A stretch of DNA of 40,269 nucleotides from Chloroflexota bacterium (GTDB taxonomy: Bacteria > Chloroflexota > UBA11872 > VXOZ01). The stretch spans positions 6,125 through 46,393 of the forward strand of contig JAPPLM010000063.1 of NCBI GenBank assembly GCA_028874195.1, in the 5' to 3' direction. The notes under the pieces are model-generated. The model was given only the letters and a program-made list of their open reading frames with translations, had not been told where the DNA came from and searched no databases. Shown in pieces: positions 7,152-15,802 of the stretch; positions within the stretch are counted from its first letter, which is position 1; each line of letters starts with the position of its first letter. The position numbers and the translations under genes were made by a program.

Positions 7152-8648
7152 ATGTCTTTTGAATATGTGCTTGGTGTTGATGTCGGAAGCACCGCGACCA
7201 AGGCAGTCCTCTGCGACAAGACCGGGACTATTGTGGCGCGCGGCAGCGTGCCTACACATATCGCGCGCCCGCAGCCAGGCTGGGCGGAAGTGGACTATGC
7301 GCGCTGCTGGGAAGGGGTGGTAGTAGCGTGCCGGCAGGCGCTCGAATCCGCGCCTGACGCTGCAATGCCTCGGCGCATCGTTGGGATTGGCCTCACCTCT
7401 CTCGCACCTTCCGTGGCGCCTTTGGCCCATGACGGCACGCCGTTGCACGCCGGGATCATCTACGAAGACCGGAGGAGTGCGTCGCAGGTTGCACACGTAT
7501 TGGCGCGGGAAAGTCAGTCGGCCATCGTGCCGCGCACGGGTATGCGGATCGAGAGTGGCAGCACGACGCTGAGCAGCATGCTGTGGCTGGTGGCAGAGCG
7601 GCCCGATCTAGTGGAAGCATGCGCCTGCTTTGGCTCTCTGACGACGTATCTCGCACACCGCTTTACCGGAAACTTTGGCATAGATTGGGCAACTGCGCAG
7701 CTTTCCGGTCTATTTTCGCTGGACGACCCGCCCCGATGGCTTGAAGAGTGGTGCCGGCAGCTTGGCATTCCACCTGAGAAGCTGCCGTCGCACATGCCGT
7801 CTCAGGCACGGATTGGTGAGGTCTCCACTGCAGCCGCGGCGCAGTTAGGTGTCCCGGCGGGCACACCCGTCGCTATGGGAGGTCCCGACGCCCAGGCAGC
7901 GGCGGTTGGCGCCGGCCTAGTCGAACCGCAAGCCGGGTTGCTGTCTGTCGGTACCACCAGCGTGCTCACTGTCTGCACGGAGCGCAGCGTGGCCGATCCG
8001 CGGTTCTATACGCGCCGACACGTCCTGCCGGGCCGCTACCTGCACGTGGCGCCGACGCTAATGGGCGGCACGACCCTGCGTTGGGCCGCGTCGCTGCTAG
8101 GTGTTGAGTCTGTCGAAGAAGTGGTAGCGCTGGCGGAAGCAAGCGAGCCCGGCGCCGGGGGTGTGATCTTCCTGCCGTATCTTATGGGCGAGCGCGCGCC
8201 GTTGTGGGACCGTGACGCGCGCGGGGTCTTCTACGGTTTGCAACTAAGTACCGGCCGAGCGGAAATGGCGCGGGCGGTGGTAGAAGGCATTGCGTTTGCC
8301 GCGCGCAACGTGCTCACGCACATGGAGTCCCACCTTGGCGACACGGTTGCGCCCCTCCTCGTGACCGGCGGTGGAGCGTTCCCGGGTGTCGCGCAGACCT
8401 TCGCTAACGTTCTGCAACGCCCGCTCACTGTGATAGAAGGCGGCGAGAGTGCGGCTCAAGGGGCTGCCCTACTGGCTTGGGTAGCCGCTGGAGAAACGGA
8501 CCTGGACTGGCTGGCAAGTTGGCAGCCGAATGTCCAAGAAAACTATGTGCCGGACGGTAGCGTCTGTAGAATGTACGAGCAGAGCTATGAGGTGTTTTGT
8601 ACCCTGTATTCCGCTCTAAGGCGCACCTTTGAGTCACCGGCGGAATAG
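7152..8648 (+). CDS. FGGY-family carbohydrate kinase, xylulokinase-like
   Basis: This is a 498-residue cytosolic FGGY kinase. The N-terminal phosphate-binding loop reads GVDVGSTATKAVLCD (residues 8-22). MGGPDAQAAAVGAG marks the sugar-site region and LLVTGGGAFPGVAQTFANVL is the second FGGY signature. PGWAEVDYARCWEG and LPYLMGERAPLWD also match xylulokinase-type members. The start is ATG 7152, because the family motif begins a few residues later; the ORF runs upstream to 7110 through repeat sequence. The Shine-Dalgarno is weak. It may work with the PfkB kinase upstream in sugar use, but the exact sugar cannot be read from sequence alone. Confidence 0.9.
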   Translation: MSFEYVLGVDVGSTATKAVLCDKTGTIVARGSVPTHIARPQPGWAEVDYARCWEGVVVACRQALESAPDAAMPRRIVGIGLTSLAPSVAPLAHDGTPLHAGIIYEDRRSASQVAHVLARESQSAIVPRTGMRIESGSTTLSSMLWLVAERPDLVEACACFGSLTTYLAHRFTGNFGIDWATAQLSGLFSLDDPPRWLEEWCRQLGIPPEKLPSHMPSQARIGEVSTAAAAQLGVPAGTPVAMGGPDAQAAAVGAGLVEPQAGLLSVGTTSVLTVCTERSVADPRFYTRRHVLPGRYLHVAPTLMGGTTLRWAASLLGVESVEEVVALAEASEPGAGGVIFLPYLMGERAPLWDRDARGVFYGLQLSTGRAEMARAVVEGIAFAARNVLTHMESHLGDTVAPLLVTGGGAFPGVAQTFANVLQRPLTVIEGGESAAQGAALLAWVAAGETDLDWLASWQPNVQENYVPDGSVCRMYEQSYEVFCTLYSALRRTFESPAE

Positions 8649-8720
8649 CAGTTTATGGCGCGTAGGGTTTTACCTGTCTAGAAGAGTGCGTGAGTGAGAG
8701 CCGGCTGCAAATCGTTGGGA

Positions 8721-9269
8721 CTAGAAGATCTCGGCTGGGTCCATTGCGAATTCCGTCAAAGTAAGGGAAGTCAGGGCTTGGCCTTCACCATAAGTGCCGG
8801 CCAATGTGAAGCCGTGATCGTCGTGAAACAGCACCGTCACCGTCTTGGCATCGGTGTCCACCAGCCAGTATTCCTTGACGCCGTGCCTGGCGTAGAGCGA
8901 GCGTTTGAACGTTTGGTCTCGCTCCGCAGTAGATGGAGAGAGGACTTCCACAACCAAATCGGGTGCGCCTTGGACGTTCTCTTCAGTAATGATATGTGCC
9001 CGCTCGTTGGAGATAAACAGTAAGTCAGGCTGGACTACGTCCGTGTCCGAGAGCACTACGTCGAAAGGAGCAGCATAGACGTGACCGGCACCGCTAAGCT
9101 TTACCGACTGGAAAATCAACAAGGAAAGATTCATCAAGACTCTTTGATGGACCTCTTTGGGCGCTGGAACCACAACTAAGTCTCCATCCAACAACTCATA
9201 GCGCTTGTCTTCCGGCGCGTTGCGGTAATCCTGATATGTGAACTTGAATGTGGGCGCAGAGCTTGCCAT
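8721..9269 (-). CDS. Uma2-family (DUF820) PD-(D/E)XK nuclease-fold protein
   Basis: This 182-residue protein belongs to the Uma2/DUF820 family, which has a PD-(D/E)XK nuclease fold and is abundant in Cyanobacteria and Chloroflexota. Landmarks are FTYQDYRNAPEDKRYELLDGDL, VVQPDLLFIS with Asp82, PDLVVEVLSPST with Glu108, a Lys at 122 (FKRSLYARHG) and VKEYWLVDTD. The catalytic acidic residues appear intact. AAGGAG lies 6 nt before the ATG at 9269. The biological role of the family is not established. It follows recX by 81 bp on the same strand and may or may not be in that operon. Confidence 0.92.
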   Translation of the reverse strand: MASSAPTFKFTYQDYRNAPEDKRYELLDGDLVVVPAPKEVHQRVLMNLSLLIFQSVKLSGAGHVYAAPFDVVLSDTDVVQPDLLFISNERAHIITEENVQGAPDLVVEVLSPSTAERDQTFKRSLYARHGVKEYWLVDTDAKTVTVLFHDDHGFTLAGTYGEGQALTSLTLTEFAMDPAEIF

Positions 9270-9350
9270 GATTGCTCTCCTTATCTTCCAACCCCGACAG
9301 CATCATCATAAGCGCTTGCGCGGTCAGGCATCAACCCTGGTTGCGCGGTG

Positions 9351-10067
9351 TTAGTCAACCGCTTCTCGTTCTTCCCAGAGGTCGTCAACCACCTGCTCGA
9401 CAACCTCGTAGCTGAAGCCCCGGCGGGCGAGAAACGGCCCCAGTTTTCTGCGGAACTCATCACAATCTGCGGTGGCCATTGTAGCAGCGCGCTTGCGGGC
9501 GGCTGCGCGTGCCAGTGCTGTCTCATCGCTGCTGTACCGCGCCAGTACGTCTTCGATGATGGCATCGGCAATGCCTTTCTCCCGCAGTTCCCATGCCAGC
9601 GCTCGCTGGCCCTTGGGACGGTGCGTCTCTCGGCTTTCCACCCAGAAGCGGGCAAACGCCGCATCGTCTAGGTAGCCGAGTTCCCGCAGCCGGTGGATAG
9701 CATGTTTGCGTGCCGCCGCAGCGAAGGATTTCCTGCGCAGGTGAGCGTCCACTTCCTTGCTGCTGCGCGGGCGAAAGGAGATGAAATTGAGGCCGGCTTC
9801 GACGGCCTGCCGGTTACTGTCATCATGTTGCCAGGCAAGGATATCAGTGACATTGATGGTGTCGCCTACGTTGAGTCCGCGTGATGCCACCGTCTCCGCC
9901 CGCAAGCGTAGGCTCTCGCTATTGCTAAGCTCCACCGTGAAGGAGGCTCCCTTAGCGCCACGCGGATGGAGCGCAGTGACAGTAACGGTGTCCGCTGCCT
10001 GCTCGTACGCAGGGTTCCCTTCATCTCTTGCAGCAGGATCCTCAGTGAGGTCGTTACCAGGCGTCAC
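9351..10067 (-). CDS. recX: Regulatory protein RecX with N-terminal extension
   Basis: RecX binds RecA filaments and limits recombinase activity. The 238-residue protein has an extra N-terminal domain of about 95 residues (VTVTALHPRGAKG, VELSNSESLRLRAE), seemingly beta-rich. The RecX helical repeats follow (RPRSSKEVDAHLRRK near 99-113, ELGYLDDAAFARFWVESR, PKGQRALAWELREKGI, FLARRGFSYEVVEQVVDDLW). The start is GTG at 10067, with GAGGAGG 6 nt upstream. It begins 32 bp after plsY in the der-plsY-recX run. recA is not nearby in the window. Confidence 0.9.
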   Translation of the reverse strand: MTPGNDLTEDPAARDEGNPAYEQAADTVTVTALHPRGAKGASFTVELSNSESLRLRAETVASRGLNVGDTINVTDILAWQHDDSNRQAVEAGLNFISFRPRSSKEVDAHLRRKSFAAAARKHAIHRLRELGYLDDAAFARFWVESRETHRPKGQRALAWELREKGIADAIIEDVLARYSSDETALARAAARKRAATMATADCDEFRRKLGPFLARRGFSYEVVEQVVDDLWEEREAVD

Positions 10068-10099
10068 TGTACGCCTCCTCGAGCGTTGGTTACCGGCTA

Positions 10100-10723
10100 T
10101 CAGTCTCGCCGTCCTAGCGAGATGCGACGTTCATTGCCGGCCAGCAGCCGCGAGATATTGTCGCGGTGTTGGACAACAATGAGCACGCCGCCAACGATTG
10201 CGTAGACCAGGTAAGCGGTGGGAACGTGCGTCCAGAACATTGCGATGGCGATGAGAACCGGAGCGGCGACAACCGTTGTGAGAGAAGCAAGAGAGACATA
10301 ACGGCTTAAGAAAATGACCGGCAAGAAGATCGCCCAAAGTACGGCCATGAGAGGCGGCACCATGAATGCGAGGCCCGCCGCTCCCGGTACGATCCCTCTG
10401 CCACCACGAAAACCGATGAAGAGGGGCCAGTTGTGGCCGACTATCGCTGCAAAGGCCGCAATGGCTTCGACTTCCGGTTTGTCAGGAAAGAGCAGTCGAA
10501 TAGCCACGAGCGGCACAATCACCTTCAGCGTATCGCCAACGAACGACGCAACGCCCGCGGCTACGCCGAACGTGCGCCACACGTTGGTAGAACCCGTGCG
10601 TCCGCTGCCGTGCTCGCGGATGTCCGTATGATAGAAGAGGCGCGCCACCAGCCACCCGCTGGGAATTGACCCCGCGACATACCCGATACCTAGAAAGAGA
10701 GCAAGCAGGAAGAGATCAGCCAT
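10100..10723 (-). CDS. plsY: Glycerol-3-phosphate acyltransferase PlsY
   Basis: PlsY is a multi-pass inner-membrane enzyme that moves the acyl group from acyl-phosphate to glycerol 3-phosphate, the first step of phospholipid synthesis. The 207-residue protein has the family motifs: GSIPSGWLVARL, GSGRTGSTNVWRTFG and GHNWPLFIGFRGGRGI. Hydrophobic segments recur throughout. The start is ATG 10723 and overlaps the end of der by 8 nt (ATGGCTGA), which indicates translational coupling; the ORF extension to 10819 is inside der. With plsC at 13335 it supplies phosphatidic acid synthesis. Confidence 0.95.
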   Translation of the reverse strand: MADLFLLALFLGIGYVAGSIPSGWLVARLFYHTDIREHGSGRTGSTNVWRTFGVAAGVASFVGDTLKVIVPLVAIRLLFPDKPEVEAIAAFAAIVGHNWPLFIGFRGGRGIVPGAAGLAFMVPPLMAVLWAIFLPVIFLSRYVSLASLTTVVAAPVLIAIAMFWTHVPTAYLVYAIVGGVLIVVQHRDNISRLLAGNERRISLGRRD

Positions 10724-12074
10724 GATGATCGTGGAAGAGCAGCCGTAAGGGCGTCCCGTCGAAACCGAACTGCCGCCTGATGCTATTCTCCAAGAAACGG
10801 CGGTGGGAAAAGTGTACAAGAGAGGGGTCGTTGACGGAGAAAATGAAGGTGGGCGGGTGCGTACTCGCTTGGGTGACGTAGTAGACGCTGAGGCGGCGTC
10901 TCCTCGTTGAGAGGGTGCGATTTGCCAACCAGTTGCGCAACGCGCGGTTTAGAGTTCCCGTGGAAATGCGTCGGCCCCGCTCGGCATACACATCCAGCGC
11001 AGCCGGAAGCACGCGGCCGAGATGGTAGCCGGTCTGGGCAGATATGACCACCAACGGCGCGTGCGGCATCCAGCGTAACCGGCCCTGCACCATCCGTTTG
11101 ACTTCCCCGGCGTCCGCGTCGACCAAGTCCCATTTGTTGATGAGTACCACCAGCCCTTTGTACGCCTCATTGACATAACCGGCAATGTGCACGTCCTGTG
11201 CGGTCAGTCCTTCGGTGGCATCGACCACGAGGAGAGCGACGTTGCAGCGCTCAAGGGCGCGGACCGTGCGGAGAACGCTGTGGGATTCTACGCCGTGCTG
11301 CACCTTGCCGCGCCGCCGAATGCCGGCAGTGTCGATCAGTATGGCGGTGTCTTCTTCATAGGTCACTACGGTGTCAATGGCGTCACGCGTTGTGCCGGGA
11401 ATGTCGCTGACGATGGTTCGTTCGTGTCCGAGCAGTGCGTTGAGCAGCGCCGACTTCCCCACGTTCGGACGCCCGACAATCGCAAATTGAGCAAGCGTCG
11501 ATTCAGATTCTTCAGCAGGATCGTTAGGAAGATGCGCGCAGACGGCGTCGAGAAGGTCTCCTGTGCCGAGGCCGTGCAATGCCGAAAGCGAGATCACGTC
11601 TCCGCTGCCCAAGGAGTAGAATTCGTACGAATGCATGTGCGTCTGTTGGTTGTCCGCTTTGTTCGCGGCAATGACAACCGGCTTATTCGTACTGCGGAGG
11701 AGTCTGGCGATTTCTTCGTCCTGCGGCGTGATGCCGGCTGATGAGTCTACGACGAAGACGATGACGTTTGCCTCCTCGATGGCTGCTTGCACCTGTCCAT
11801 ACACCGAGTCCGCGAGGACATCGACTGCCTCAGCTATGCCGCCGGTATCGGTGACGGTGAAGGCGCGGTCTCGCCACTGCACCACGCCGTAGACGCGGTC
11901 TCGTGTCGTGCCGGGCACGTCCTCAACGACCGCTTGGCGTTGTCCGAGCAGGCGATTGAAGAGGCTGGACTTGCCGACGTTTGGCCGCCCTACAAGGGCG
12001 ACAATGCCGTGCGGGGTGGTGATGGGAGTTGGCGGCGGTGTTTCCACGTTTGGTTGATCGGATGTCGTGCTCAT
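10716..12074 (-). CDS. der: Ribosome biogenesis GTPase Der (EngA)
   Basis: Der is an essential GTPase with two tandem G domains that acts in 50S ribosomal subunit maturation. The 452-residue protein has G1 motifs GRPNVGKSSLFN (residues 29-40) and, in the second domain, GRPNVGKSALLN. Each is followed by a DVPGTTRD or DIPGTTRD switch and DTGG or DTAG. NKAD and NKWD specificity motifs are present. The C-terminal KH-like domain ends in FGFDGTPLRLLFHDH. A Thr/Pro-rich tail of about 20 residues precedes the first domain. It is the first gene of the der-plsY-recX run. A GATACT lies 4 nt before the ATG, and no clear Shine-Dalgarno is seen. Confidence 0.96.
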   Translation of the reverse strand: MSTTSDQPNVETPPPTPITTPHGIVALVGRPNVGKSSLFNRLLGQRQAVVEDVPGTTRDRVYGVVQWRDRAFTVTDTGGIAEAVDVLADSVYGQVQAAIEEANVIVFVVDSSAGITPQDEEIARLLRSTNKPVVIAANKADNQQTHMHSYEFYSLGSGDVISLSALHGLGTGDLLDAVCAHLPNDPAEESESTLAQFAIVGRPNVGKSALLNALLGHERTIVSDIPGTTRDAIDTVVTYEEDTAILIDTAGIRRRGKVQHGVESHSVLRTVRALERCNVALLVVDATEGLTAQDVHIAGYVNEAYKGLVVLINKWDLVDADAGEVKRMVQGRLRWMPHAPLVVISAQTGYHLGRVLPAALDVYAERGRRISTGTLNRALRNWLANRTLSTRRRRLSVYYVTQASTHPPTFIFSVNDPSLVHFSHRRFLENSIRRQFGFDGTPLRLLFHDHHG

Positions 12075-12365
12075 CAGAAGTATCCGTCTTCACTTGACGG
12101 GGGATTTGCTAAAGACAATGCGAGGAATCCCGCGTGAAACTCTGTTTGGCGCCACGTGCCCGCTTCCGAGCGCTTCTGTTTGGTTGAGGCTAGGCTATTG
12201 TACACGAGTCAGGCAGTAGCTCTGCAGCCAGGGTACTTTGTGCAACGGGCAGGCGCATATGCGCTGCTGCGGTGTTTGCAAGAGCAATGCGGGCTGCTAC
12301 GGCCGGCGCGATGTTGGACAATGCTCGGCTAGAGTTCGAGGAGCGGAATGCGCACTGAATCCCCG

Positions 12366-13226
12366 CTAGGAAGCTACCGCGTCAAGCTCTTCGAGCCAGT
12401 CGACAACTTCCTCTACGGACCAGTCCGGTGTCGAAGCGCCGGCGGTGATGCCCACGCTGTCAGAATGAGCAAACCAAGTGGGATCGAGTTCCGCCGCAGT
12501 TTCAATATGGTAGGTGGGCGTGCCTGCCTCGTGGGCAATCTCCGCGAGGTGCGTTGTATTGGCGCTGTTGCGACCGCCAACGACAATCATCACGTCTACC
12601 TGCGGAATGATGTCGCGCGCGGCGGCCTGCTGCTTCGTGGTCGCGAAGCAGAGCGTGTTGACCACGTGCACTTCGAGGGCGTCTTCCAGCGCCAAGTCCA
12701 TGAGCCGGCGGGCAACTGCCTGGAACCGCTCTACCGTTTGCGTGGTCTGGGAAACGAGGCAGATCTTGCGGCGCAAGCGCACGGAATCCAGCGCCTCGGC
12801 ATTCGCTACTGCCACACCGCGGCCTGCGGACCAGCCGAGTATGCCGCGCACTTCCTTGTGCGTGGGGTCGCCGAAGATGAGAATTTGGTAACCGCGCTCG
12901 GCATGCTCCTGAACGATGCGGTGTACCTTGGAAACGATGGGGCAAGTAGCGTCCAAGAGCTCGAGGTTGTGTTCCGCAATCTGCTCTGTTACCGCTTTGC
13001 CGGTGCCGTGGGCGGTGATGGTGGCGATGCCATCCTGCGGGATAGTCTCCATGTCCGCGACGACGTTGATGCCGTCATCCTGGAGCTTCTCTATCACTGA
13101 AGGATTATGGACAAGCTGCCCCAGCGTGTGTATCTCGCCTTTCTCTTTCGCTACGGCTTGGGTCATCTCAATGGCACGCTTAACGCCGTAGCAAAACCCC
13201 ATCTCTTTCGCCAGGATGATGTTCAT
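12366..13226 (-). CDS. ispH: 4-hydroxy-3-methylbut-2-enyl diphosphate reductase
   Basis: IspH is the last enzyme of the MEP pathway and reduces HMBPP to IPP and DMAPP using a 4Fe-4S cluster. From ATG 13226 it is 286 residues. The three cluster ligands are visible: Cys12 (GFCYGVKRA), Cys95 (DATCPIVSKVH) and Cys193 (NTLCFATTKQQ). Active-site residues are also present: His40 in LGQLVHNP, His73, His123 and Glu125 in PTHKEVRG, plus SQTTQT and TAGASTPDW near the C-terminus. The ORF extends to 13301 without a family match, so the internal ATG is preferred. It lies 108 bp behind plsC on the same strand. Confidence 0.96.
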   Translation of the reverse strand: MNIILAKEMGFCYGVKRAIEMTQAVAKEKGEIHTLGQLVHNPSVIEKLQDDGINVVADMETIPQDGIATITAHGTGKAVTEQIAEHNLELLDATCPIVSKVHRIVQEHAERGYQILIFGDPTHKEVRGILGWSAGRGVAVANAEALDSVRLRRKICLVSQTTQTVERFQAVARRLMDLALEDALEVHVVNTLCFATTKQQAAARDIIPQVDVMIVVGGRNSANTTHLAEIAHEAGTPTYHIETAAELDPTWFAHSDSVGITAGASTPDWSVEEVVDWLEELDAVAS

Positions 13227-13334
13227 GCTCTGCCTTTTGCCATGCGCACAGTTGCTTTCATTGTACCGGAGGAAAACTGGCCGAACAACCGATTGGCGCA
13301 CGAGGGCCGGAGAGCGCTATGCTCAACGGATAGC

Positions 13335-14042
13335 CTACTCAGAGAGAAGAGCGATGAGCCGCTGCCTGAGGGAATCCGCGATGGCGTCTGCCTCGTCTCC
13401 CGCGAGCTTCTTCCCATAGTGTTCGTGCAGTTCTACCGGCTCGTCGAAGGTTACGGTAACACCCACCCGCGGCACGGGGAAGTTCCCGCCTCTTGGCAGC
13501 GCCTTTTCGGTGTTCTCGATGGCGGCGAGCACGATGGGTACCCGTTGGTGAACGGCGATGCGCACAAAGCCGGAGTTAAACGGGCCGACCTCTCCGGTCC
13601 GGCTGCGCGTGCCTTCGGGGAAGAGCACGACCGCCTCGTCCTGCTTGAGCAATTGCATGAGAATGCGCACGCTGCGTACGTCATTCGTTTGGCGAATGAT
13701 CGGGTAAGTCCCCCAACGGGGCAGCAAGAAACGCAGCAAGGAATTGCGAAAGAGCTCAACCTTGGCCATGAATGTAAGGGCGCGGTGGGGACACGCTACT
13801 CCCATGGCAAACGGATCGAGGTTGCTGCGGTGATTGCAGATTATGAGCAAAGGTCCCGAACGCGGCGGTTTGCGCCCGACGACCCGCAGTCCCAGATAGA
13901 GATGAAAGAGCGGCAAGAGTATCAAGCCGCCAATAACGAAATACCAGAACCGGTTGCGCATGTTTCGGTGGTTGCGCTGATACTCAATGTCAGCCTCAGA
14001 GATCTGCGAGGGATCGAAACGCGGTTCGATGTCTCTACTCAT
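13335..14042 (-). CDS. plsC: 1-acyl-sn-glycerol-3-phosphate acyltransferase
   Basis: This PlsC-family enzyme acylates lysophosphatidic acid to phosphatidic acid at the inner membrane. From ATG 14042 it is 235 residues. The catalytic HX4D motif is NHRSNLDP (His71, Asp76), and the second conserved block is FPEGTRSRTGEVGPFNSG. A hydrophobic anchor at residues 33-50 follows a charged, His/Asn-rich N-terminus. A GGGAAAG site lies a few nt upstream of 14042; an in-frame ATG at 14072 is a possible alternative. It precedes ispH on the same strand, and plsY is 2.6 kb away. Confidence 0.93.
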   Translation of the reverse strand: MSRDIEPRFDPSQISEADIEYQRNHRNMRNRFWYFVIGGLILLPLFHLYLGLRVVGRKPPRSGPLLIICNHRSNLDPFAMGVACPHRALTFMAKVELFRNSLLRFLLPRWGTYPIIRQTNDVRSVRILMQLLKQDEAVVLFPEGTRSRTGEVGPFNSGFVRIAVHQRVPIVLAAIENTEKALPRGGNFPVPRVGVTVTFDEPVELHEHYGKKLAGDEADAIADSLRQRLIALLSE

Positions 14043-14161
14043 TACGTCTTTCCCGGTGGCGGCAGACCGCATGCTACCCCAATGCTGTCGCAGCGGCGCG
14101 AAGACGCGCCGAAAGCATAATGGCGACGAACACCGTGCCCACATCCCCGGTAGCGCAGGCC

Positions 14162-14193
14162 CTTCGACAGAGCCTGTGCTGAGCCTGTCGAAG
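14162..14193. repeat. CTTCGACAG inverted repeat
   Basis: CTTCGACAG at 14162-14170 pairs with CTGTCGAAG at 14185-14193, a compact form of the dispersed CTTCGACAGGCTCAG family. The preceding GGTAGCGCAGGC (14150-14161) recurs at 37295-37306 beside another hairpin. Confidence 0.65.
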
Positions 14194-14336
14194 TGCTCAG
14201 GACGGGTTGCAACCCCGAATCATACGAAACTACGTTTCGGCGTACGGGGCAGGTTCTGCGGCACAGCAGGGTCAATCTATGTGCACGCTCTCCTCACGCG
14301 AAATCGTCGGCTAATACGCCCTTGCTCTTTACCTTG

Positions 14337-14355
14337 GCGGGGGACAAGCCCCCGC
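14337..14355. repeat. GCGGGGG/CCCCCGC hairpin
   Basis: A perfect 7-bp GC stem with a 5-nt loop (ACAAG). It resembles a common short intergenic palindrome. It is not followed by a T-run and is far from any stop codon. Confidence 0.5.
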
Positions 14356-14828
14356 ACTACGTTAATGCGACAACATTGGCATGCTACCCTGGCACTTCTC
14401 GCCGCGGTGTGCATCGGGTAGCGTGTGCGAGGCCTTTGACTCACCCGACTCCAGCGTGCGTGAGCTTTGCGTGCATTCCTGTACAGGATACCCAAGGGCA
14501 TGGCTTCTTGCCACTACCGGGTGCATGTCAACGCGCCAGTAGAAGTGTACAGTCTCCCAAGAAGTGTGCATGGAGGCACGCAACTGGGGGCGGCGCGGCA
14601 TTGTGCGCTCGCTAAAGAGTCTCCAGGCATGCCGCAGGCTTGGATGGCTGTGCTCTCGGTCTCTGTTGCCCGCTGTTTCGCTGGAGAACCGGCCCGGTAG
14701 AGCCGTCAACGCACATCCTTACGCACTAAGCGGAAGGTAGTCTTTGCATTTACGGCGCTTGCACTGCGTGCTACGCTTGATCTTGAACCCCAATGACCCT
14801 CATGAATCCCGGATTTGGGAGTGAATAC

Positions 14829-15128
14829 ATGTTCACGATCACGGAATCTGCCGCGCGCTTCATCAAGGCGCAAATGGAATCAGAAGGCGAGGGTGAAATG
14901 TACCTTCGCGTCTTCGTTCGCCCCGGCGCGGACGGTATGCAGTTCGGCATGTCGAGCGAGGAAAAGCCCGGCAAGAACGACGAGGTCAGCGACCAATACG
15001 GCCTCAAGGTGCTGGTTGATAAGCTCAGCATGCGCACGCTCGACGGCGTGGTCTTGAGCCTCACGGAAGATGGCGGCTTCAACCTCGGTAAGCCTGCTGA
15101 CGCAGAGACGGATTCTGACGGGGAGTGA
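14829..15128 (+). CDS. HesB/IscA-fold protein lacking the conserved cysteines
   Basis: This 99-residue protein aligns with the HesB/IscA/ErpA family over its whole length: FTITESAARFIKAQM, YLRVFVRPGADGMQFGM, LKVLVDKLSMRTLDGVVLSL and a FNLGKP tail where IscA has FNNPN. It contains no cysteine, so the three residues that IscA uses to bind Fe-S or iron are missing. It is therefore either a non-ligating relative or has another role. The ATG at 14829 has GGGAG at 14817-14821 with 7-nt spacing and fits the family start; ATGs at 14793 and 14802 are less likely. It stands alone, upstream of the tRNA genes. Confidence 0.82.
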   Translation: MFTITESAARFIKAQMESEGEGEMYLRVFVRPGADGMQFGMSSEEKPGKNDEVSDQYGLKVLVDKLSMRTLDGVVLSLTEDGGFNLGKPADAETDSDGE

Positions 15129-15316
15129 CGGATTTTCTTGTCTGCTTTTGCTGGGTACTTTGGCCGGTGTGTGAATCACCGACGAGCATGTGGGCAGATA
15201 CTGGCATCTGCACTGCCCTTGACAAAGAGGCGATCACCGCACTCACAACGCGTTTTGCCTTACTGCAAGAACCTGCGCAGTGACACCGAGTTCCCCTTGC
15301 ATAGTTGGTACTGCGG

Positions 15317-15322
15317 TATAAT
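15317..15322 (+). promoter_or_regulatory. Candidate -10 element of tRNA-Ser(UGA)
   Basis: A TATAAT hexamer ends 11 nt before the mature tRNA 5' end, the expected place for a tRNA promoter. The -35 region is weak. Confidence 0.45.
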
Positions 15323-15333
15323 TTAAGGGAATC

Positions 15334-15416
15334 GGAGGGGTGTCCGAGTGGTTTATGGAGATGGTCTTGAAAACCATTGACCGAAAGGTCCGGGGGTTCG
15401 AATCCCTCCCCCTCCG
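15334..15416 (+). tRNA. tRNA-Ser (anticodon UGA)
   Basis: A class II tRNA with acceptor arms GGAGGGG (15334-15340) and CCCCTCC (15409-15415). The anticodon stem is ATGGT/ACCAT, loop CTTGAAA, anticodon TGA at 15368-15370. A long variable arm (CCGAAAGG region) and the T-loop TTCGAAT fit serine. Bases after the discriminator G (15416) are CCGC, so CCA is not encoded. It reads UCA and other UCN codons. Confidence 0.95.
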
Positions 15417-15624
15417 CCGCAGAAGCCGGCAGTGACAAAGAAGACGTGGGACGGCATTGAGGGCAAAGTGACGTGCTCCAATGTGGCTGGTTCGTTCCTG
15501 CCGCGGCAGCACGCGGACGTGAGCGCAGTGTGCTGATCAGAATTTCGTCTTCTTCTGCTGTGTGTCACGCTTGAAGGCTGCACACGTCCGCACACGGTGT
15601 CGCGGTGCACCTTGCCGGATACGC

Positions 15625-15630
15625 TATAAT
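15625..15630 (+). promoter_or_regulatory. Candidate -10 element upstream of tRNA-Ser(GCU)
   Basis: A TATAAT hexamer lies about 66 nt upstream of the second tRNA and would give the gene its own start. No strong -35 box is visible. Confidence 0.35.
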
Positions 15631-15696
15631 GAGAGTGTCTCCACGAAGCTATCTGAACCGGAGTACGTAGGTTTCGGATGGCGCATTGGAGCATAG

Positions 15697-15790
15697 GGAG
15701 GGGTCGCATAGTTGGTCTAGTGCGGTCGCCTGCTAAGCGACAGTGGGGTTAATAGCTCCACCGAGGGTTCGAATCCCTCCCCCTCCGCCA
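15697..15790 (+). tRNA. tRNA-Ser (anticodon GCU), CCA encoded
   Basis: A class II tRNA with acceptor arms GGAGGGG and CCCCTCC, the same arms as the upstream tRNA-Ser. The anticodon stem is GTCGC/GCGAC, loop CTGCTAA, anticodon GCT at 15732-15734. A long variable arm (GTGGGG..CTCCAC region) and the T-arm GAGGG-TTCGAAT-CCCTC follow. The discriminator is G15787, and CCA (15788-15790) is genomically encoded, unlike the first tRNA. It reads AGC and AGU. Confidence 0.95.
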
Positions 15791-15802
15791 CTAGACTACA
15801 AT

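Larger units (their letters stand above)
14043..14828. other. Repeat-containing intergenic region without a supported gene
   Basis: This 786-bp gap lies between the divergent plsC and IscA-like genes. It has a CTTCGACA inverted repeat (14162-14193), a region sharing TACGGGGCAGG with 6880, and a 7-bp hairpin of GCGGGGG/CCCCCGC (14337-14355). Overlapping short ORFs exist on both strands but none shows a domain or good start. I saw no known RNA gene, though a small RNA cannot be excluded. Confidence 0.5.

Noticed and set aside
13107-14120. 337-residue plus-strand ORF
   Set aside because: It is antisense to ispH and plsC, whose catalytic motifs are intact.
14193-14709. Overlapping short ORFs in the plsC-IscA gap
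   Set aside because: All frames are similarly open by GC bias, cysteine- and arginine-rich, and none has a convincing start or family.
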